Shown here piece by piece: positions 1 to 17,623 of a DNA stretch of 64,000 nucleotides. The notes under the pieces are model-generated. The model saw only the letters and a list, made by a program, of their open reading frames with translations, was not told where the DNA came from and made no database searches. This stretch comes from Tribonema minus (Eukaryota; Sar; Xanthophyceae; Tribonematales; Tribonemataceae), in the NCBI GenBank assembly GCA_017506865.1, contig JAFCMP010000412.1, positions 310,001-374,000 on the forward strand. The letters are read 5' to 3'. The translations under genes were made by a program, and so were the position numbers. Each line of letters begins with the position of its first letter. The stretch's first letter is position 1.

Positions 1-1014
1 CACGCCGCCTGAGCATCAGCCATAGCGAAAGCTGCCGGCGATGTCAACAGTGGTACCGTAGTGATACTGTATGCTATAGCTCCGCGGTTGCGCCTGCCAG
101 TGGCGGTCGGGGTGCGAAAGCATTGTTGTGTGTGGGGGGGGAAGTCATTCTTCAGGGCGGTCTAGGGTTGGGAGGTCATTTCGTTTTGTCATATGAGTGC
201 GTGATGTCATCTGGCTCGCTGCGCTCCAGCGCTCTGTACCATGCCGGCCAGAATATGTAGTCTAGAGGATTGAGGGCATACTGCCTCAAGGTACTCCGGC
301 GATGATAGTTCTGCGATGGTGTGCCAGCGATACGCTGCGCAGTCGGTTTGCCTGAATGCCATCCGTACTTCTATATGAGCGGCCCAAAAAGGGGGAATTC
401 AGCATCGATGATCAGGCAGCGCTTCATCTCTTGAAAGGTGGCGGTGAAATTGCAGAAATTCTTCAATGGTTACTTTGCACCTCCCTTTCCATACTTATGG
501 TATGTCTATATTTCTTTTCAAAAGCTGCCCGCACCTCTGCGCTTGTCAGGCTCTGTGCTAATGCTAAGAATACTTTCATGTGTGCAGCAGGCATTTGACT
601 AGTTAAGAAGGCCAGTGAACTTGTGCTACAAGGGCTTCAGGCCCTCCTCCCTACAATCATTGCGATTTCAGGACAAATTGCACCATTGTTGGTGTTCGGT
701 CCGCGAACACTTTGCATACATGGTTTGGAGCATGCTAGCAAAAGGTTTGAATTGCAGGTGTCGATTCAATCTCAACAAAACTCGCTTCCTGAACTATGCT
801 GTTTGCATCACTCAATCAGCTGTTGAAGTTCGTGCGCTTCTGTTAGCACAAACCCCTCTGGCGCTGGTATTTCTATTGAGCAACCTCAATCCGACTGCCT
901 GGAGTTTACTCAAGCAGTTCAGGTGTACATAGGTGTAGCTAATCTCATCGGATACTAGGTGTTGCCAACATCTAGCAGATCGCCTGCTAACGCCTGGCTG
1001 GCACTGCAAGCATA
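1..1014. other. No gene recognised
   Basis: No convincing gene is visible. A short open frame at 356-598 on the + strand has no recognisable domain and is read as chance or at most an isolated exon of an upstream gene. The only tract of note is a run of G at about 132-139. Confidence 0.5.
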
Positions 1015-2511
1015 ATGTTTGGCAGAGGCGGTCGGACGTTCGGGCAAGGCCAGTGGAGCTCCGGCAATAAGCAGCAGCAGCCGCCACAGCAGCAGCAGCA
1101 GCAACAGCAGTACGGTGATTCGAGAGGTGATCGCAGCACCTCCCGGCGCGGTGGCAGCAGCAATGGCAGCAGCAGCAGAGACGTGTGCCCTTTCTTCTTG
1201 AGAGGGCACTGCAAGTTCGGCGATACCTGCCGAAACTCGCACGACACGGGCGATGGCGACCACCGAGCGGCCAGCTCCGGCAGGCGGGATGACGGCGGCG
1301 GCAGGGGCCGAGACCAGAGCGACAGAGGCGGTGATCGCTACGACAGCAGGCGCGACGGGGGTCGTTCTGGAGGACAGAACTACAGCGACTACGCCGATCA
1401 CCGCGGCGGCAGATCGGGCAGGGGTGATGACCGGGACCAGTACAGCGACACCGGCGGCGGGCGCAGCGGCGGGGGGCGCTTCGGCAGCGGCGGGCGGTTC
1501 GGTCAGAGCGGCGGCGGAAGGGACTCTTCTCAGCAGGATCATGACGGCCGAGGCAGCGCTCGTCAATTTGGCAGCGGCGGCGGCTTTGGCCAGGGCGGCG
1601 CCAGGGACCAGCAGAGAGACTACGACAGCGGCGGACGCAGCGGAGGCCGTTTCGGCAGCGGCGGGCGGTTCGGGCAGGGTGGCAGCGGCGGCGGCGGCAG
1701 CAGAGATGGCGACTCAGGCCGCGATAGGAGCGGCGGCGGCGGCGGCGGCGGTGGCGGCTTTGGCGACGAGCAGCAGAGCGGTGGCGCCAACTGGCCTGGG
1801 CAGTCTGCTGGCAGGTCGCAGTTTGGCGCTGTTAGAGCTTTCCCTTCGCAGCAGCAGCAGCAGCAGCAGCAGGGCGGCTTTGGCAGTGCTGGCGGCTTCG
1901 GCAGCGGCGGTAGCGGCAGCGCGTTTGCGGCGCAGTCGAGTGCCGTGCAGTTTGGTGCAGGCGCTCAGCACGGCGGCGGCGGTGGCGCTGTCAATGCGTT
2001 TGCTGCCATGGCTCAGCAGCAGCAGGCACAGGCGGCCGCACCTTTTGCTAATGCTTTCCAGCAGCAGCAGCAGCAGCAACAGCGGGGATTTGGCTTCGCG
2101 CAGCTGCCGCCGCAGCCAGTGTCTGCCTTTGTAACTGCGCCGGCGCTCGCCACTCCATTCGGGGGGCAGCAGCAGCAGCAGCAGCAGCCGTTGGCGACTG
2201 CGGCGGCGCCGATGCAAGCTTTCCCCGCAGCAGCCACTCAGCAGCAGCCTGGCGCGTTCGGCTTCACGAGCGCTGCTCCCGTTGCAGCTGCTGCTGCTGC
2301 ATCGGCAGGCGCTCAGTCAAATCAGCAGCCGGCGGCGGCGGCGGCAAGCGTGCCTGTTGCGGTGAGCACTGCTGATGCGAGCGCTGCCCCTGCGGCCAGT
2401 ATAGTTGACAGCGCCGGCATTACACAGGAGGAAAAGGAGGCGTTCGAGGCCAGGGAATTCAGGCTCGGGTGCATACCGGAGATTGCGCCGCCCGCGCTGT
2501 ACTGCCGTTAG
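1015..2511 (+). CDS. NUP42-like CCCH zinc-finger FG nucleoporin
   Basis: Single-exon gene of 498 codons starting at ATG 1015. An N-terminal CCCH finger is directly visible: Cys58, Cys66, Cys72 and His76 with spacing C-x7-C-x5-C-x3-H, the spacing seen in vertebrate NUP42 (NLP1). It is followed by a long Gly/Arg/Ser-rich region, then by FG and GFG dipeptides separated by polyglutamine runs, as expected of a disordered nuclear-pore FG domain. The last ~30 residues contain an acidic/aromatic stretch ending in F-R-L-G-x-I-P-x-x-x-P-P, which resembles the C-terminal Gle1-binding tail of NUP42. The inferred role is docking of the mRNA export helicase cycle on the cytoplasmic face of the pore. Repetitive CAG and GGC codons give long shadow frames on all strands, which are not genes. 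A generic RGG/CCCH RNA-binding protein is the alternative. Confidence 0.75.
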   Translation: MFGRGGRTFGQGQWSSGNKQQQPPQQQQQQQQYGDSRGDRSTSRRGGSSNGSSSRDVCPFFLRGHCKFGDTCRNSHDTGDGDHRAASSGRRDDGGGRGRDQSDRGGDRYDSRRDGGRSGGQNYSDYADHRGGRSGRGDDRDQYSDTGGGRSGGGRFGSGGRFGQSGGGRDSSQQDHDGRGSARQFGSGGGFGQGGARDQQRDYDSGGRSGGRFGSGGRFGQGGSGGGGSRDGDSGRDRSGGGGGGGGGFGDEQQSGGANWPGQSAGRSQFGAVRAFPSQQQQQQQQGGFGSAGGFGSGGSGSAFAAQSSAVQFGAGAQHGGGGGAVNAFAAMAQQQQAQAAAPFANAFQQQQQQQQRGFGFAQLPPQPVSAFVTAPALATPFGGQQQQQQQPLATAAAPMQAFPAAATQQQPGAFGFTSAAPVAAAAAASAGAQSNQQPAAAAASVPVAVSTADASAAPAASIVDSAGITQEEKEAFEAREFRLGCIPEIAPPALYCR

Positions 2512-4000
2512 TCGCGCACGTGTGCCGGCCACTGCCGCTTGCAAATAACTGAGACTTGACTCCTGGCATATGCTTATGACCCAGCGCGCTTGCGGCATTG
2601 CGATTACCTGACGCGCATGCGCAATCGCGGATATAGAATTGTGGAAAGGCGGCGTCATCTTACAAGGCGCAACGCATTGCCGTCGCCCACTGCTCATTGT
2701 TGATTCGGGCCATGTACTGTGTACAGCGCCCGTCGTGTGATTTGCCTCCTTTATTGTAGCCCGGATTATTGCGTTTTCTCTCGGTCAATACCTGCAGACA
2801 CTCGCACAACATTCCAGCAGTAGGCGTTGCCATCTTGGTCATGTTTGTGGCATCAACGATGATGCCCATGTGACGTGTCCGACAATGCATTGGCCGTCGA
2901 AGATGCCTATGCCCTTGGTATGGCGCTGCACATGCAGCACTTTGCTGCGTGTCACGCCTGTTCTACATACATATCTTGCATGCAGCACAGACAGGGTTGA
3001 GGAGCTAAGCCACATGCAAAAAGCACCCGAAATCCACAGATTACACATTGTTGGTGATCAGCATGTGGTGCTTGAAAGCAGAGCAGACGCCCCAAGGGTG
3101 GTACACTTGTGGGGGGCGGGGTGTGGCGTGCAAGCTTTGCATGCTACATCCAAGAGTGAGAACAAGGCGACACACCTACAACATGACATTTCCACAGCCT
3201 TAAGTGGAATATAATAAAAGTACACCTGGCCTGGGGCTTCTGTAAACAAATCCCCTACAACCACCTTTAAACTCTATTCCCAGCAACTATCAATGCACCC
3301 AGTGGGCAAAGTGTGACCAGTGGCGGGTGATGTAATTACATTCTGCCTCAAATTGCACACTCCGTTTTGCAGCATAAAACATGGGCATCATGGCTTGTGC
3401 AGAGCATTTACTGCTCAAAGCATGTCGAGATGGTCGTGCAATCTTGACCAGGAAAAACACGCATGCAAGAGGTGCAGGTGATAGCAAGCCCCACTTCAAA
3501 AGTAACTGTGTTTATCCTTGTCTGCGTAGGCCAGTTGTGTCACTTGTCCGTCACAGCCAGTGTGCAGTGCACCATCAGCAGCTGCTGTTGTCACCAAATC
3601 CGAAAGAGCACATTTGTTGGCAAAAGGAAAGCACACTTGCACTATGAGCTCTGAGCAGTAGCTCAGCACATGAGTAATATTGACGGAAGACTGAAAGCAG
3701 CAGCGTCAGACACTGCGGCACACAGACAGGCACCATGTGTGCTTCGGGGGTCGCACACAAAGTCTGTTCGTTGAGCAATGCCACACCGACTCTAATTGTG
3801 ATTGTGAATAATCTGTGTAACGAGTACAAATGGCTTCAGCCCGTGGTACTGCACGATATATAGCCCGGCTGCTGTTAACCATCGAAGCGGACTGACAAAA
3901 TCGCCTCAATCTTGTTGGTCTTTATTCCCGCGCATGCCAGAGCACAGACAGCTCGTAGGCAGCGCTGCCGTCCGTGCTGGCCACGTAATCCATAACAATG
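2512..4000. other. Intergenic, no gene recognised
   Basis: Convergent intergenic space between the nucleoporin gene (+) and the phosphatase gene (-). No coding segment with plausible splice sites or recognisable domain was found. It should hold the 3' untranslated regions of both genes. Confidence 0.5.
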
Positions 4001-5745
4001 CTACGGTGCGCAAGCAGCCCGCAGTTGACAACGCCAGGCCTCATCGAAGCCAATGGCGTCTAAGTAGCCAGTAACGCCTCCGTAGCGTTTATCCAGATGC
4101 TTCAGAACTCCCACCATCACCTGAGATGGGGGGTGGGTGAAGTTGCCACGGTCATGTTGGTATTCTTGTCAATGTCTCTGTCTGGCAATTTGTTGAGGCG
4201 TACAGCGCATGATCAACTCATCAAGCGAGGTGAGATGCGGTCGGTGTACAGAGCACACGCATGTAGACTAGGCTTTGTTTTGTTTTGCACAGCGCGACGT
4301 GATTGCGCATGATCGACATTACAGGGCAGCATGTAGATGCACCTCGCATGTTGCCTACGATCTCCTCCAGTGCTGCCACCGCCGATTTGCCGACAGCGTA
4401 CAAAGCATCACTCAGACAGCTTCATTCGAGTGGAGTGCAAGCACGACTCTCAGACTATATGCCTCCTAGACACGCATGCATGTCTTCTCAGCAGCAGACG
4501 CCGTCTGATCAAGCTAGCAGCTCACCTCAGGGGGGCTGCCTTCGAAGTTTGACCAGTCTATTTGTCCGCGCTTTGGTGGACCCCCTTCCCTCATCGTCTC
4601 CTCTGGGTTCAGCCGCAGCAGCGCATCAGACGCGGCGTATCCATTCACAATCTGTTCCGCAGAGTCTCCCAAGACTGACTGCAGCAGCATGGCGATGAGG
4701 CCAGTGCGGTCCTTGCCCTTGGCGCAGTGGAACACGACGGGGTGGTTGCCTGAGAGCACAGGCAAAAAAGCATGCGCAACACGTTTGCACTCGGGCAAGT
4801 GCTAGTGAGAGGTGTTCCCATGTAAGGCTATGTGCACTGTTGTGCGGATGGCCTGAGGGGTGAGCCATGAGCATGGAACAAATGGGTGCGGTGCAGCCTA
4901 TGTCTGGTAGCACTGGCAAATGGGCTAAGTTATTGCCACGTGCAAGGCGAAGTCACTAGGAATCTTTGATTGAAAGCACTGGTTGCAGGCACGATGCTCT
5001 GTCGTGTTGCTTGTTGTTATAATGGTGTCATGTTTATGGCATTGCAATTTACCACCGATCCGCAGTGTAAGATGCACTTGCCATTTCATCAGGAGATGAT
5101 GTGGGGTAAGCGAATGTAGGTCTCACCTTCGTCTGCCATGATCTTGAGGACTCTGCATATGTCCTCCTGTGCTGTGCACAGCAGCATTGTATACAGCTCA
5201 GGCAGCCCCCCTGCATTGATACAATCCACAAAAATGGCTGTCTCAGCTCTGCGGCTGAAGGCTCCAATGGCGGCTACGTAGGCCTGCCTGTAAGCAGGCC
5301 AGGTGGCGTATATTCCACGGTAATACCGCTCCGTCTCCAGCAGGGAGATATGGTATATCTGGCGGTCAGCTTCGCTGGCGACTGAGCTGCTTTGTCGATC
5401 AAACAGGGATCCGAAGTCAGTCTGCCAAAGCATCCGTCTTTCATCCTCTCCTCTCAGATCGATGATCGACTTGACGTTGAGCTCGGTAGTCAGCTTTCGC
5501 AAGTCCTCTGCCGTCGCCGCCTCTAGTGCAGCAGAGCGGAAGATGCGTTGGGCTGCACCCACTGGCCTGAAGTTGTAGATGGCATCGAAAGCGTGGGTAC
5601 GCTGCACTAGACTGCTGCTCGTGGACAAAGCCAACGCCACATTGGCGTGTGCGAGTGCTGCGACCAGCAACACTGCCTTCGCCTGCTGTAACCGTTGCCA
5701 CAGCACCTTCGCGATTGGCCTCTGAAGGAAGGACAGTGCCAGCAT
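4001..5745 (-). CDS. Atypical tyrosine phosphatase (Y_phosphatase3 type), 3 exons
   Basis: Exons on the minus strand are 5745-5127, 4749-4526 and 4120-4001. All junctions are GT-AG and in phase (619, 224 and 120 nt; 320 aa). The N terminus carries a hydrophobic stretch (about residues 17-40) that could be a signal, transit or anchor segment. A 'FRSAAL' element and an 'IIDLRGEDER' element precede the catalytic P-loop HCAKGKDRTG in exon 2 (Cys215, Arg221), the CX5R signature of cysteine phosphatases. Exon 3 encodes a 'L-D-K-R-Y-G-G-V-x-G-Y-L' helix that closes this family's domain. The arrangement matches the bacterial-type tyrosine/lipid phosphatase family Pfam calls Y_phosphatase3. The substrate cannot be read from sequence. 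The gene is divergent from the kinase at 5936, with only ~190 bp between the start codons. Confidence 0.8.
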
Positions 5746-5935
5746 TGGTAAGCAGGTGAGTCACACCAGCGAGAGCTCGTGCGCACTAAACCGTTAGACT
5801 TACTTAGCGGCTGAAGTTTGAGATTCTAGAAGTCACGCATTCTCACACAAAGCTGCGTCGACAGCGGCTGCAGGCGCGGCTGTTGCACCTATCGAATGCC
5901 CTCGGCAGTCCTCTGGTGACAGTAGCTTCAATCAC
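5746..5935. promoter_or_regulatory. Shared divergent intergenic region
   Basis: About 190 bp separate the start codons of the divergently oriented phosphatase (-) and PX kinase (+) genes. Any promoters and 5' leaders for the two must overlap or share this interval. No clear TATA element is visible. This is inferred only from gene order. Confidence 0.35.
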
Positions 5936-11873
<5,938 letters not shown>

Positions 11874-13045
11874 AGCTGAGCCGGCTCACTTGTTGAGCGG
11901 TGCTGCATCTGCTGAGCATTGCTGCAGCTGTCGGCGGGCTGTGCACCTCTGCCCTCCGCAGGTGGCGCGCCGTGGCAGAAACGAGTTTATCACACACCGT
12001 CGTCAGCAGCAGTTTTCAGCAGGTGCGGTGATCGAGGCATGGACCGAGGCCCCAAATTTTGTGTCGCCGCTACCGCATGGCAGCCCCCCGCTGACTCAAA
12101 ACACGTATGACGATGTTGGCGTGGCAGGCTACACGCGCCGCGCCCAGGCGGCGGAGGCATCATGGTGATGGCAGTGGCAGCAGCGGCCGCAGATCAGCGC
12201 GTGTGGTGCTGCATCAGCGGTGCTGCTGCTGCTGCTGCGGCCGCCGCTGCCAGTCACCCACAGCACTGCTTTGTTGCACATGGCAGCTCACCCTTTGTAC
12301 AGGCGGACCCACACACAGTGCGCGTTACATTTGAGATTAGACACGGAAGAGGGATTTGTTTGGTGAGGGGGGGGGGGGAAGGGGTAGAGGAAGAGTATGG
12401 GGGGAGGGGGGGGGGATACTAGTAGGGTCTTCAACTCTGTCCGACAAGCCCACGTCACCGTGAATTGCTGCTGGACACGCTTTTCAGCTGGTCACATCAG
12501 TAGGCACGCATGCGTCAGCAGCACACGTGTCGTCTGCGCGTGCCCCCAAAGTCTGCAAGTCAGTGTGCATTGCATGTGTACGAGTACTATAGGAGCCCAC
12601 CACTGTCTGTGCTGCTGCCACCAGCAGCAGCAGCGTGCATGTTTAGGACTAGACTGGCAGGCCAGGGTCGTTCTAGCCTTGGTGCAGGGCTAGGCCACTT
12701 CCCTTGGCCCAGGCATGCTGCATACATAGAGGACATTGTGTTCGTTCCGTTCAGTAGTCGCCTTTTGTTGAAGTCCGTCGCACCGGCAGTGGAGCGCCGT
12801 GTGTGCTTTGTTCTGCACACAAAGGCGCCGTCAATACATGTGTCAGTCGCCAAACCTGGGGGCACGCCTGTTTTTCTTGCCTGTGTGCTTGCAATGATGG
12901 TGCTCAGGTGCTTGGTACTGTCAGGAATTAGTATGTTACAGATGCGTGCATCACTTCACATGGCGTACTCTGCCCGTGTCATGACACACATGGCAGAATC
13001 CAGGGGGGGGGGCACATGGAGGAGGACGTAGGGGAGGATCCCGAC
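11874..13045. other. Intergenic, no gene recognised
   Basis: No coding feature supported. It contains GCT/GCC-rich low-complexity sequence near 12,160-12,250 and short G runs at 12,366-12,376 and 12,400-12,416. Confidence 0.45.
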
Positions 13046-14195
13046 ATGCCATTTGGCGGCGTTTGCCAGTGGTTGTCGTTGAGACACTTTCAGAGTGTCA
13101 CACGACATACAGATTTCGTACAGCAAGCTTCAAGTTAGATGCCATTCATCTGGGCTTTTTCGCGCCCTGAGCGAGAATTGATAAAAAGTATTAGGCACAT
13201 GTAGCCTCTGGTCTAGACGTTGATGATCTGGACTTTTTTGCGCCCCGAGCGAGAATCATCCAGATTATGCATCACGTCAACTTGCCACATCGGCCTCTCT
13301 TGCAGCTGAACTGCCTTGCACGTGCTCTCAGCTAGCAGACAATTTGGCACATGCATGCAATTGCTGTAGGCCCTTGATGGGAGAGTCATGTGACATAGCA
13401 ATCTTTCGTGGTTGCCATCGCCGATCAGCAAAGCAACTCCGCTTTTGGAACCACCTGCATGAGCTGCCAAGTATCTCCAGACTGCGCGCGGGCGGCGGAG
13501 CATGTATGAGTCATACCCCAGCATTAAAGCTTGGCTGATGTTGCTGTTCATGAATGCGCACCGCAGCCGGCAGCTGCCAGGTGACAGTGAGACCGCGCTG
13601 GTCGCGCACGCTCAAACAACACTGACCACCAGAGGCGCTGACTTTAATGGACGGCAGAGCTCAGCGGCTCATACATGCTACCTCCAGGCACTCGCGCACC
13701 GCTGCCAGCGTGCATGGGAAGCACCATGCATTTGCCGCCACCGTTCTTTGGGGAGGGGGCTTGGTACGCTGTGCAATGGCGAGAAGACCCCCTCCTTCTC
13801 ACGGTCCTCATTACTGATCGCATTCGATACTGAAATGGTAACATGTTCGTGACCACGGTACAGTTGCTCGTATGCGCTGGTACACCATATCAAAACGGTG
13901 GGAGTGATTATTATCTTGTACTTTTTATTAATTCTCGCTCAGGGCGCGAAAACGCCCAGATGATTGGCATCTAGCTGTAAGGAATCTACATGTCGTATGA
14001 CAGTCTGAAAGTGTCGCAACGACAACCACTCAAACGCCGCCGCCGCCAAATGGCATCTCTTGTACTTTTTATTAATTCTCGCTCAGGGCGCGAAAAAGCC
14101 CAGATGATTGGCATCTAGCTGTAAGGAATCTACATGTCGTATGACAGTCTGAAAGTGTCGCAACGACAACCACTCAAACGCCGCCGCCGCCATCT
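13046..14195. repeat. Repeat element with inverted arms and a tandem right end
   Basis: A ~145-bp arm at 13,046-13,194 is the reverse complement of a segment at about 13,915-14,056, which is repeated directly at about 14,059-14,195. All share the core CGCTCAGGGCGCGAAAA and a GCCGCCGCC block. A further partial inverted core lies at 13,215-13,260. The interior shows no transposase. The best description is a non-autonomous DNA transposon or MITE-like element with long terminal inverted repeats, the right one duplicated. Class and target-site duplication are not resolved. Confidence 0.6.
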
Positions 14196-15000
14196 CTTGT
14201 ACTTCTACTTCAGAAGCATTATGTTATGGTCAGCCTAATTTGACACATGGAGGAAAGTTTTTTCGGGATTTGGTGCTAATAGGATGGCCCTTAAATCAGC
14301 ATCACTAGTCAAGGTCCACATTGAGGTTGCATTCCTGAGCCTAGACGCCATGATCTTTTCACAGGAACTTTCAAATTGAAATTGCGTCCATACCTTCCAC
14401 ACCGTCATGTGTGACTATGATGTGAGTCCACATTGGCTCTGATCCAGCCCCGCGACAAGTCTGAGGGAAGCGCTAGTGTGCTGCTGAGCATCCGCGCGCC
14501 CTGCCCCCTGCAGCTACTACCAGTAAACTCCAGGTGCTTGATGTGGCAGCGAGCTGCACATACTACAAGTATACTACGGGTGCAGCTGAAAATGTACAAT
14601 GAGTTATGAATGACGTTGTCGTGGAAGCACTGGCCCACAATTCGTTGTCGTGGAAGCACTGGCCCACAATTTAAACTTAAACTCCCACTGCTGTCAGCTT
14701 TGCGTGCACAAAAGATTTTAATCACAGTATTCAGTCAAAGACCTCACGTGAGGCAACATTGGGTTGTTCACACATCTGGGCGCAAAAGGGTTTAGAACAA
14801 GCGCATAGAAATCATTGAGTTCAGCAGGCCTGAATTTTCAGTTCAGCAAGTGCCCAGTTCCGGCGCAGCATGCTGCAAACAAAAGCCACAACACACGAGC
14901 GCTCGCAGCACTGATGTGATATCAACTCTGTATGTCAAATAAGAGAACAGTTGCATTATTTGCTGAGCACATGCCTGCTTTTGTCAGCCTTCTTTTATCA
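14196..15000. other. Intergenic; short tandem duplication
   Basis: No gene recognised. A 28-bp unit beginning 'gttgtcgtggaagcactgg' occurs twice in tandem at about 14,615-14,671. Confidence 0.5.
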
Positions 15001-17496
15001 GCCTCTGCTATTGTTCGTTCTACGAAATGTCGGGAGTTCTATCGCCCTCGCTCTAGCCGCCGGGACCAGAATTGTTTGTGCAGGTACAAAGAGCGCCAGC
15101 TGATTCTTGAGTAGGGTGTTTGCCATGTCATGTAGAGGCAGCTGATGAAACTCCTCAGCCATGGAAGCAGCATCAGCAGCTGCAGTTCGTCGACGCTCGC
15201 TGCCGCCATGAGCGCTAGCCTGCTTCAGGTGGCGTACTGGCCACATGTTAGCCCTGTCTTTGTCGATTTGATCTTGTGGAGGCTGATCCTGTCATGAGGC
15301 ACAAATCAACAGAGGTTGTGAACACAGCATAATGTGTTCCTGCCCATAGAACCAGGTACAAGTCGTGTGCAAGCAATAAGTTGGGCTGAACCTGTATTGA
15401 GAGGTCGTATATGGATGGAAATGTATTTTGGCGTATTTGTTGTATACTTCAAATATACATGCATTAGGTCCGTACCTGACAAACCCAAATCGACGGAACA
15501 GGCACTTTCCAGCATAACTTGAAGTTAAAACTTGAAGAAAATTGTTTGAATCCAACAGGAGCAGCGCAGTATATGCACCATTCCCAATTCAAGTATTTGA
15601 AAAGGATTTGCAGTCACTGAGTAGATTTATAGAAGTAGAATCAAAAGCTTCTGCAGTGCAGCGCATGGAAAACATATGAACTGGTCAGCAGAAGACGAGA
15701 ATGCTGGCCAGAAGAAGGTTTGCAGCAATAATACATGCGCTAACATACCAGAGTATATTACGCACAGGTCTCATGCAACTGCCGCTTGATTATGCCGTGT
15801 TCGATTGCTTCATGAACTGCAAGGATCGCGCAGGCCTCCCCTTGCCCCCTGCATATGCCTGTCATATTGCTGAAGTCATAATTGCCTGCGGGTCATGTCC
15901 ACACCAATGGTCAAACGCAGCCTTCCCACATGGTGCCGGTCTGACTACAGTGTGGCAATGGCACGAGAGCATCATGTTTGTATGTACGCACCTCTATAGG
16001 CTGCAGTGGGACATGATGCGTGCTGTCTGGATGATATGTTGTGCGCACTTGTGTTCCAGCGAAGGTGCGCGTATTGTAGCACACCGCCCCTCCATTTGAA
16101 TTTGGCGCTGCAGCAGTACATAAGACATCTGCATGAGCTCTGAGGCATTTTGGGACCATACAGAGCGATGGGGGCTTAACCCTTGATGCGCAACAGCTTT
16201 GAAGGCAAACCTCACGGGCAACATCGTGAATCCTGGCCACTCAGTGGCCCTGACGCTGCAATAGAAGATGCGATGTGGTCGATTGGCTGGGTATGCGTTG
16301 CCGCAACAGTTTCCTTACGTGTACGCGGATAGAGGCTCTGCTGCAGTGCACGTGACAAATGATGCGCGTATGCAAAGTCCACGTGCTTCAACCCTGGATG
16401 TGGATTTGCTACCGCCGCTTGAAGATCGGGGGCCACGGCGGCGACGGCGGCAACAATGTGACCGTGCGTCACTGTGGGAGCTTCAAGATCCGGTGTGTCT
16501 TGATGAGATGCAGTGGGGAAGGCCATAATCATGACCTCCGTGCCGGGGTAAGGGAATGTCGCAATCGGGAGGTCGAATGAAGGGCCAGATGGCCCTTCAA
16601 CAGAAGCAAGCGGCAGGGCGGGGTTGCACATCAGAATAAGGACGGTTATTTAGAGGCACTGGTACCAAGTGCATATGAGCACATGAACACCTGGATAAAA
16701 AAAAGGCCGCAATGAGCCAGTGACTCAAGGAACATTATCACATCAAGCAACAGCATATGCAACAGTCGATACTGTGCTTTGTCCAATGAGTGCGCATAAG
16801 CTTCACCAAGCGAAAACAACTCCCTGCGCTGCAACGAGCATGTGTTGATGATTGAGGAAAGGAGCAAATCCAACACTGGTTGCATAGTGACACAAAAGAG
16901 GTGGTACACGTCACCAACATCAGGTATGTTGTGATGACATGACACCTCTCTTGTCCATGAACCTCAGCGACTGCATACTTTATCTGCCGAGGGGGTGTCT
17001 GAACAAAGGGTCATCAGCTGAACATAGCCGAGGTGGCATATAAAGAGTTGAAGTTCCGGAGGTTGGCAAGCTCACCTCGAAGGAGTATGATGTCATAGTA
17101 AGGGAAGCTGGCAATGAGCTCCATGGCGTGCCCGCCGAATGCGGTGGCCTCGACTAAAAATCTTCCATCTCTGACCCAGACGTGAGTGGCGCTGGCACAC
17201 AAGCCCGCCGACGTGATCCGTGCAACAGTACCCACGTCCTTGCCCCCCCTTTTTGCACGTTGCTGACACGGGGGAATGCTTCTGTCACTGAAACATCGCT
17301 GGAGTGTAGCAAGGGGTGGCGGTAACCTGCGCATTGGGGGGGTGGGGCATGAGTCACCACGCTCCTGCATTGAGCAACAAGAAAGGTACAGCGCATACAA
17401 GACCAGTTTGAGACTGCTAGGCAGATAGTGATTGCAAGCCGCTGTAAGGCTGCACAGTGCCGATGTATCCAATGCAAGGAGGCACGAGCTGCTTAC
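15001..17496 (-). other. Unresolved stretch with possible minus-strand exons
   Basis: Several minus-strand open segments (near 15,120-15,235, 16,310-16,630, 16,690-16,920 and 17,090-17,340) have protein-like composition and nearby GT/AG dinucleotides. I could not join them in phase or recognise a domain. Two competing frames cross 17,090-17,340, separated by a run of seven C at 17,243-17,249. They may be downstream exons of the candidate gene that includes the segments at 17,497-17,623 and 19,478-19,727. Confidence 0.3.
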
Positions 17497-17623
17497 GCAG
17501 GCACAAGTACTTCTTATGGCGCACGTAGTCCCCTGCACGTTGCATGTTTGCAGACTCAGCAAGCTGGCACATGACCCGGCTGAGGCACCGCCAAGCTTGA
17601 CGAGCTCCTTCAAGAAGTTCGAG
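17497..17623 (-). CDS. Candidate internal exon, unknown protein
   Basis: A 127-nt segment on the minus strand sits between an acceptor (TGATGCAG) and a donor (GTAAGC). It is open in one frame and encodes an amphipathic, helix-like sequence with motifs 'LLEGARQAW' and 'HKKYLCLR'. No family recognised. It would end in phase 1. Confidence 0.35.

Noticed and set aside
356-932. Three short + strand open frames near the window start
   Set aside because: Overlapping frames with low-complexity or Cys/Leu-rich composition and no splice or domain support.
955-2237. Long minus-strand and alternate-frame open frames rich in Ala, Leu or Cys over the nucleoporin gene
   Set aside because: They are shadows of CAG/GGC repeats and have no domain. 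The CCCH finger and Gle1-tail-like end exist only in the + frame starting at 1015.
4221-4403. Possible extra phosphatase exon on the minus strand (a helix-like segment with 'YAVGKSAVAALEEIVG')
   Set aside because: Phase does not fit exon 2. Exon 2 (ending at 4526) joins in phase directly to the exon at 4120-4001, which completes the family's C-terminal helix.
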